Source: Planctomycetota bacterium (GTDB taxonomy: Bacteria > Planctomycetota > Phycisphaerae > UBA1845 > CAIVHJ01). From it: a stretch of 6,150 nt of DNA. This document shows, in pieces, positions 5,670 to 6,150 of this stretch. How positions within the stretch are numbered: position 1 is the first letter of the stretch; each line of letters begins with the position of its first letter. Location: the NCBI GenBank assembly GCA_022565195.1, contig JADFJZ010000107.1:1-6150 (forward strand), given 5' to 3'. Made by a program: the position numbers and the translations under genes. The notes beneath the pieces were generated by a model that had not been told where the DNA came from, made no database searches, and saw only the letters and a program-made list of their open reading frames with translations.

Positions 5670-6150
5670 AACAAGCGGCCCGCACAACCGCTCTGGATGT
5701 ACGAGACCTCGCAGGTCGCCCGAGTTCATGATTCGGATGTCGCGAATGCCGTATTTCATCATGGCTAGGCGCGTCAGGCCCAGGCCGAACGCGAAGCCTG
5801 TGTATTCGTGGGGATCGATGCCGCCGCACTTCAACACGTTCGGATGAACCATGCCGCACGGCAAAATCTCGATCCAGCCGCTCTTCTTGCACGTGGCGCA
5901 GCCGTCACCATTGCAAATCATGCACGACATATCCAGCTCGAAGCCCGGCTCAACGAACGGAAAATACCCCGGCCGCAAGCGAATTGCCACGTCGCGGTGA
6001 AACACTTCGCGCAACAGCAGCTTCATCACGGCGATGAGGTTCGCGACCGAAATACCCTTGTCGATCATCAAGCCTTCGCACTGGTGGAACGTGTTTTCGT
6101 GCGAGGCGTCGATGGTTTCGTATCGAAAACACCGGCCGGGCACAATGCAG
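5652..6150 (-). CDS. pheS: Phenylalanyl-tRNA synthetase alpha subunit, C-terminal part
   Basis: 165 residues are visible; the start lies beyond 6150. PheS is the catalytic class II subunit that activates phenylalanine and transfers it to tRNA-Phe with PheT. Motif 2 is present ([25 protein letters not shown]), followed by [40 protein letters not shown] and [20 protein letters not shown]. Motif 3 is [23 protein letters not shown] cysteine insert ([17 protein letters not shown]), which I recognise from some other bacterial PheS proteins, may bind a metal. After the usual GDLR the expected short FLxQF ending is absent. Instead the protein reads [18 protein letters not shown], with the last residues and the TGA coming from the GAATTAC repeat arm. 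The insertion may therefore have replaced the native C-terminus. The next genes on the same strand are the S23 gene and pheT. Confidence 0.96.
   Translation of the reverse strand, partial: CIVPGRCFRYETIDASHENTFHQCEGLMIDKGISVANLIAVMKLLLREVFHRDVAIRLRPGYFPFVEPGFELDMSCMICNGDGCATCKKSGWIEILPCGMVHPNVLKCGGIDPHEYTGFAFGLGLTRLAMMKYGIRDIRIMNSGDLRGLVHPERLCGPLVANYEL

Noticed and set aside
5149..5678. AGCGG on both sides of the cassette (5149-5153 and 5674-5678) as a target-site duplication
   Set aside because: It is only five GC-rich bases and sits at unequal distances (2 and 4 bases) from the arm ends, so chance is likely.
5608..5892. Extending the S23 ORF upstream to 5892
   Set aside because: This would overlap pheS out of frame for more than 200 bases, and the extra residues do not resemble the family.

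Overview
The window looks like a piece of a high-GC bacterial chromosome, most likely from a planctomycete of the Phycisphaerae type. Four things point there: a secreted FG-GAP protein with paired dockerin-like modules ending in 'AAWGPC'; the 'GNGIPxxCE' and 'DCC...PGC...WDxxCA' cysteine motifs; a phenylalanyl-tRNA synthetase beta subunit without the EMAP tRNA-binding domain; and an alpha subunit with a CxxC insert. This assignment comes from motif recognition only, since no search could be run.

Left part (1-1893). The minus strand from about 776 leftward encodes an Omp85-family (TamA/BamA-like) outer-membrane assembly protein. It has one complete POTRA domain, the C-terminal POTRA, and the start of the barrel before it runs off the window. 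On the plus strand an FG-GAP/dockerin protein runs to 1893. Both genes lack their 5' ends, and they meet head to head at about 763-785, which suggests a deletion, a rearrangement or an assembly chimera. Just after the FG-GAP stop, another frame encodes a dockerin-like tail (1890-1961). A degenerate GAATTAT-type repeat follows at 1962-1993.

Right part (6150 down to 2025, minus strand). This is one apparent transcription unit: pheS (3' part), a small S23-type four-helix-bundle gene, pheT, then a lipoprotein with an esterase-like fold and a PKD domain. The lipoprotein's ribosome binding site overlaps the pheT stop. PheS and PheT together form the (alpha-beta)2 enzyme that charges tRNA-Phe. The lipoprotein appears to have lost its nucleophilic serine (Lys in the GxSxG position).

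The most striking object is the cassette at 5156-5669 inserted between pheS and pheT. The four-helix-bundle gene lies between two 35-bp inverted arms built of the heptamer GAATTAC. In the pheST transcript the arms could pair along all 35 positions, with both sequence differences tolerated as G-U pairs. This resembles the 23S rRNA intervening sequences (an S23 ORF in the loop of an RNase III-processed stem), but placed in an mRNA. The arms also supply the pheS stop codon, an alternative start and the stop codon of the S23 gene. The related solitary repeat at 1962-1993 suggests that the repeat family occurs more widely in this genome.
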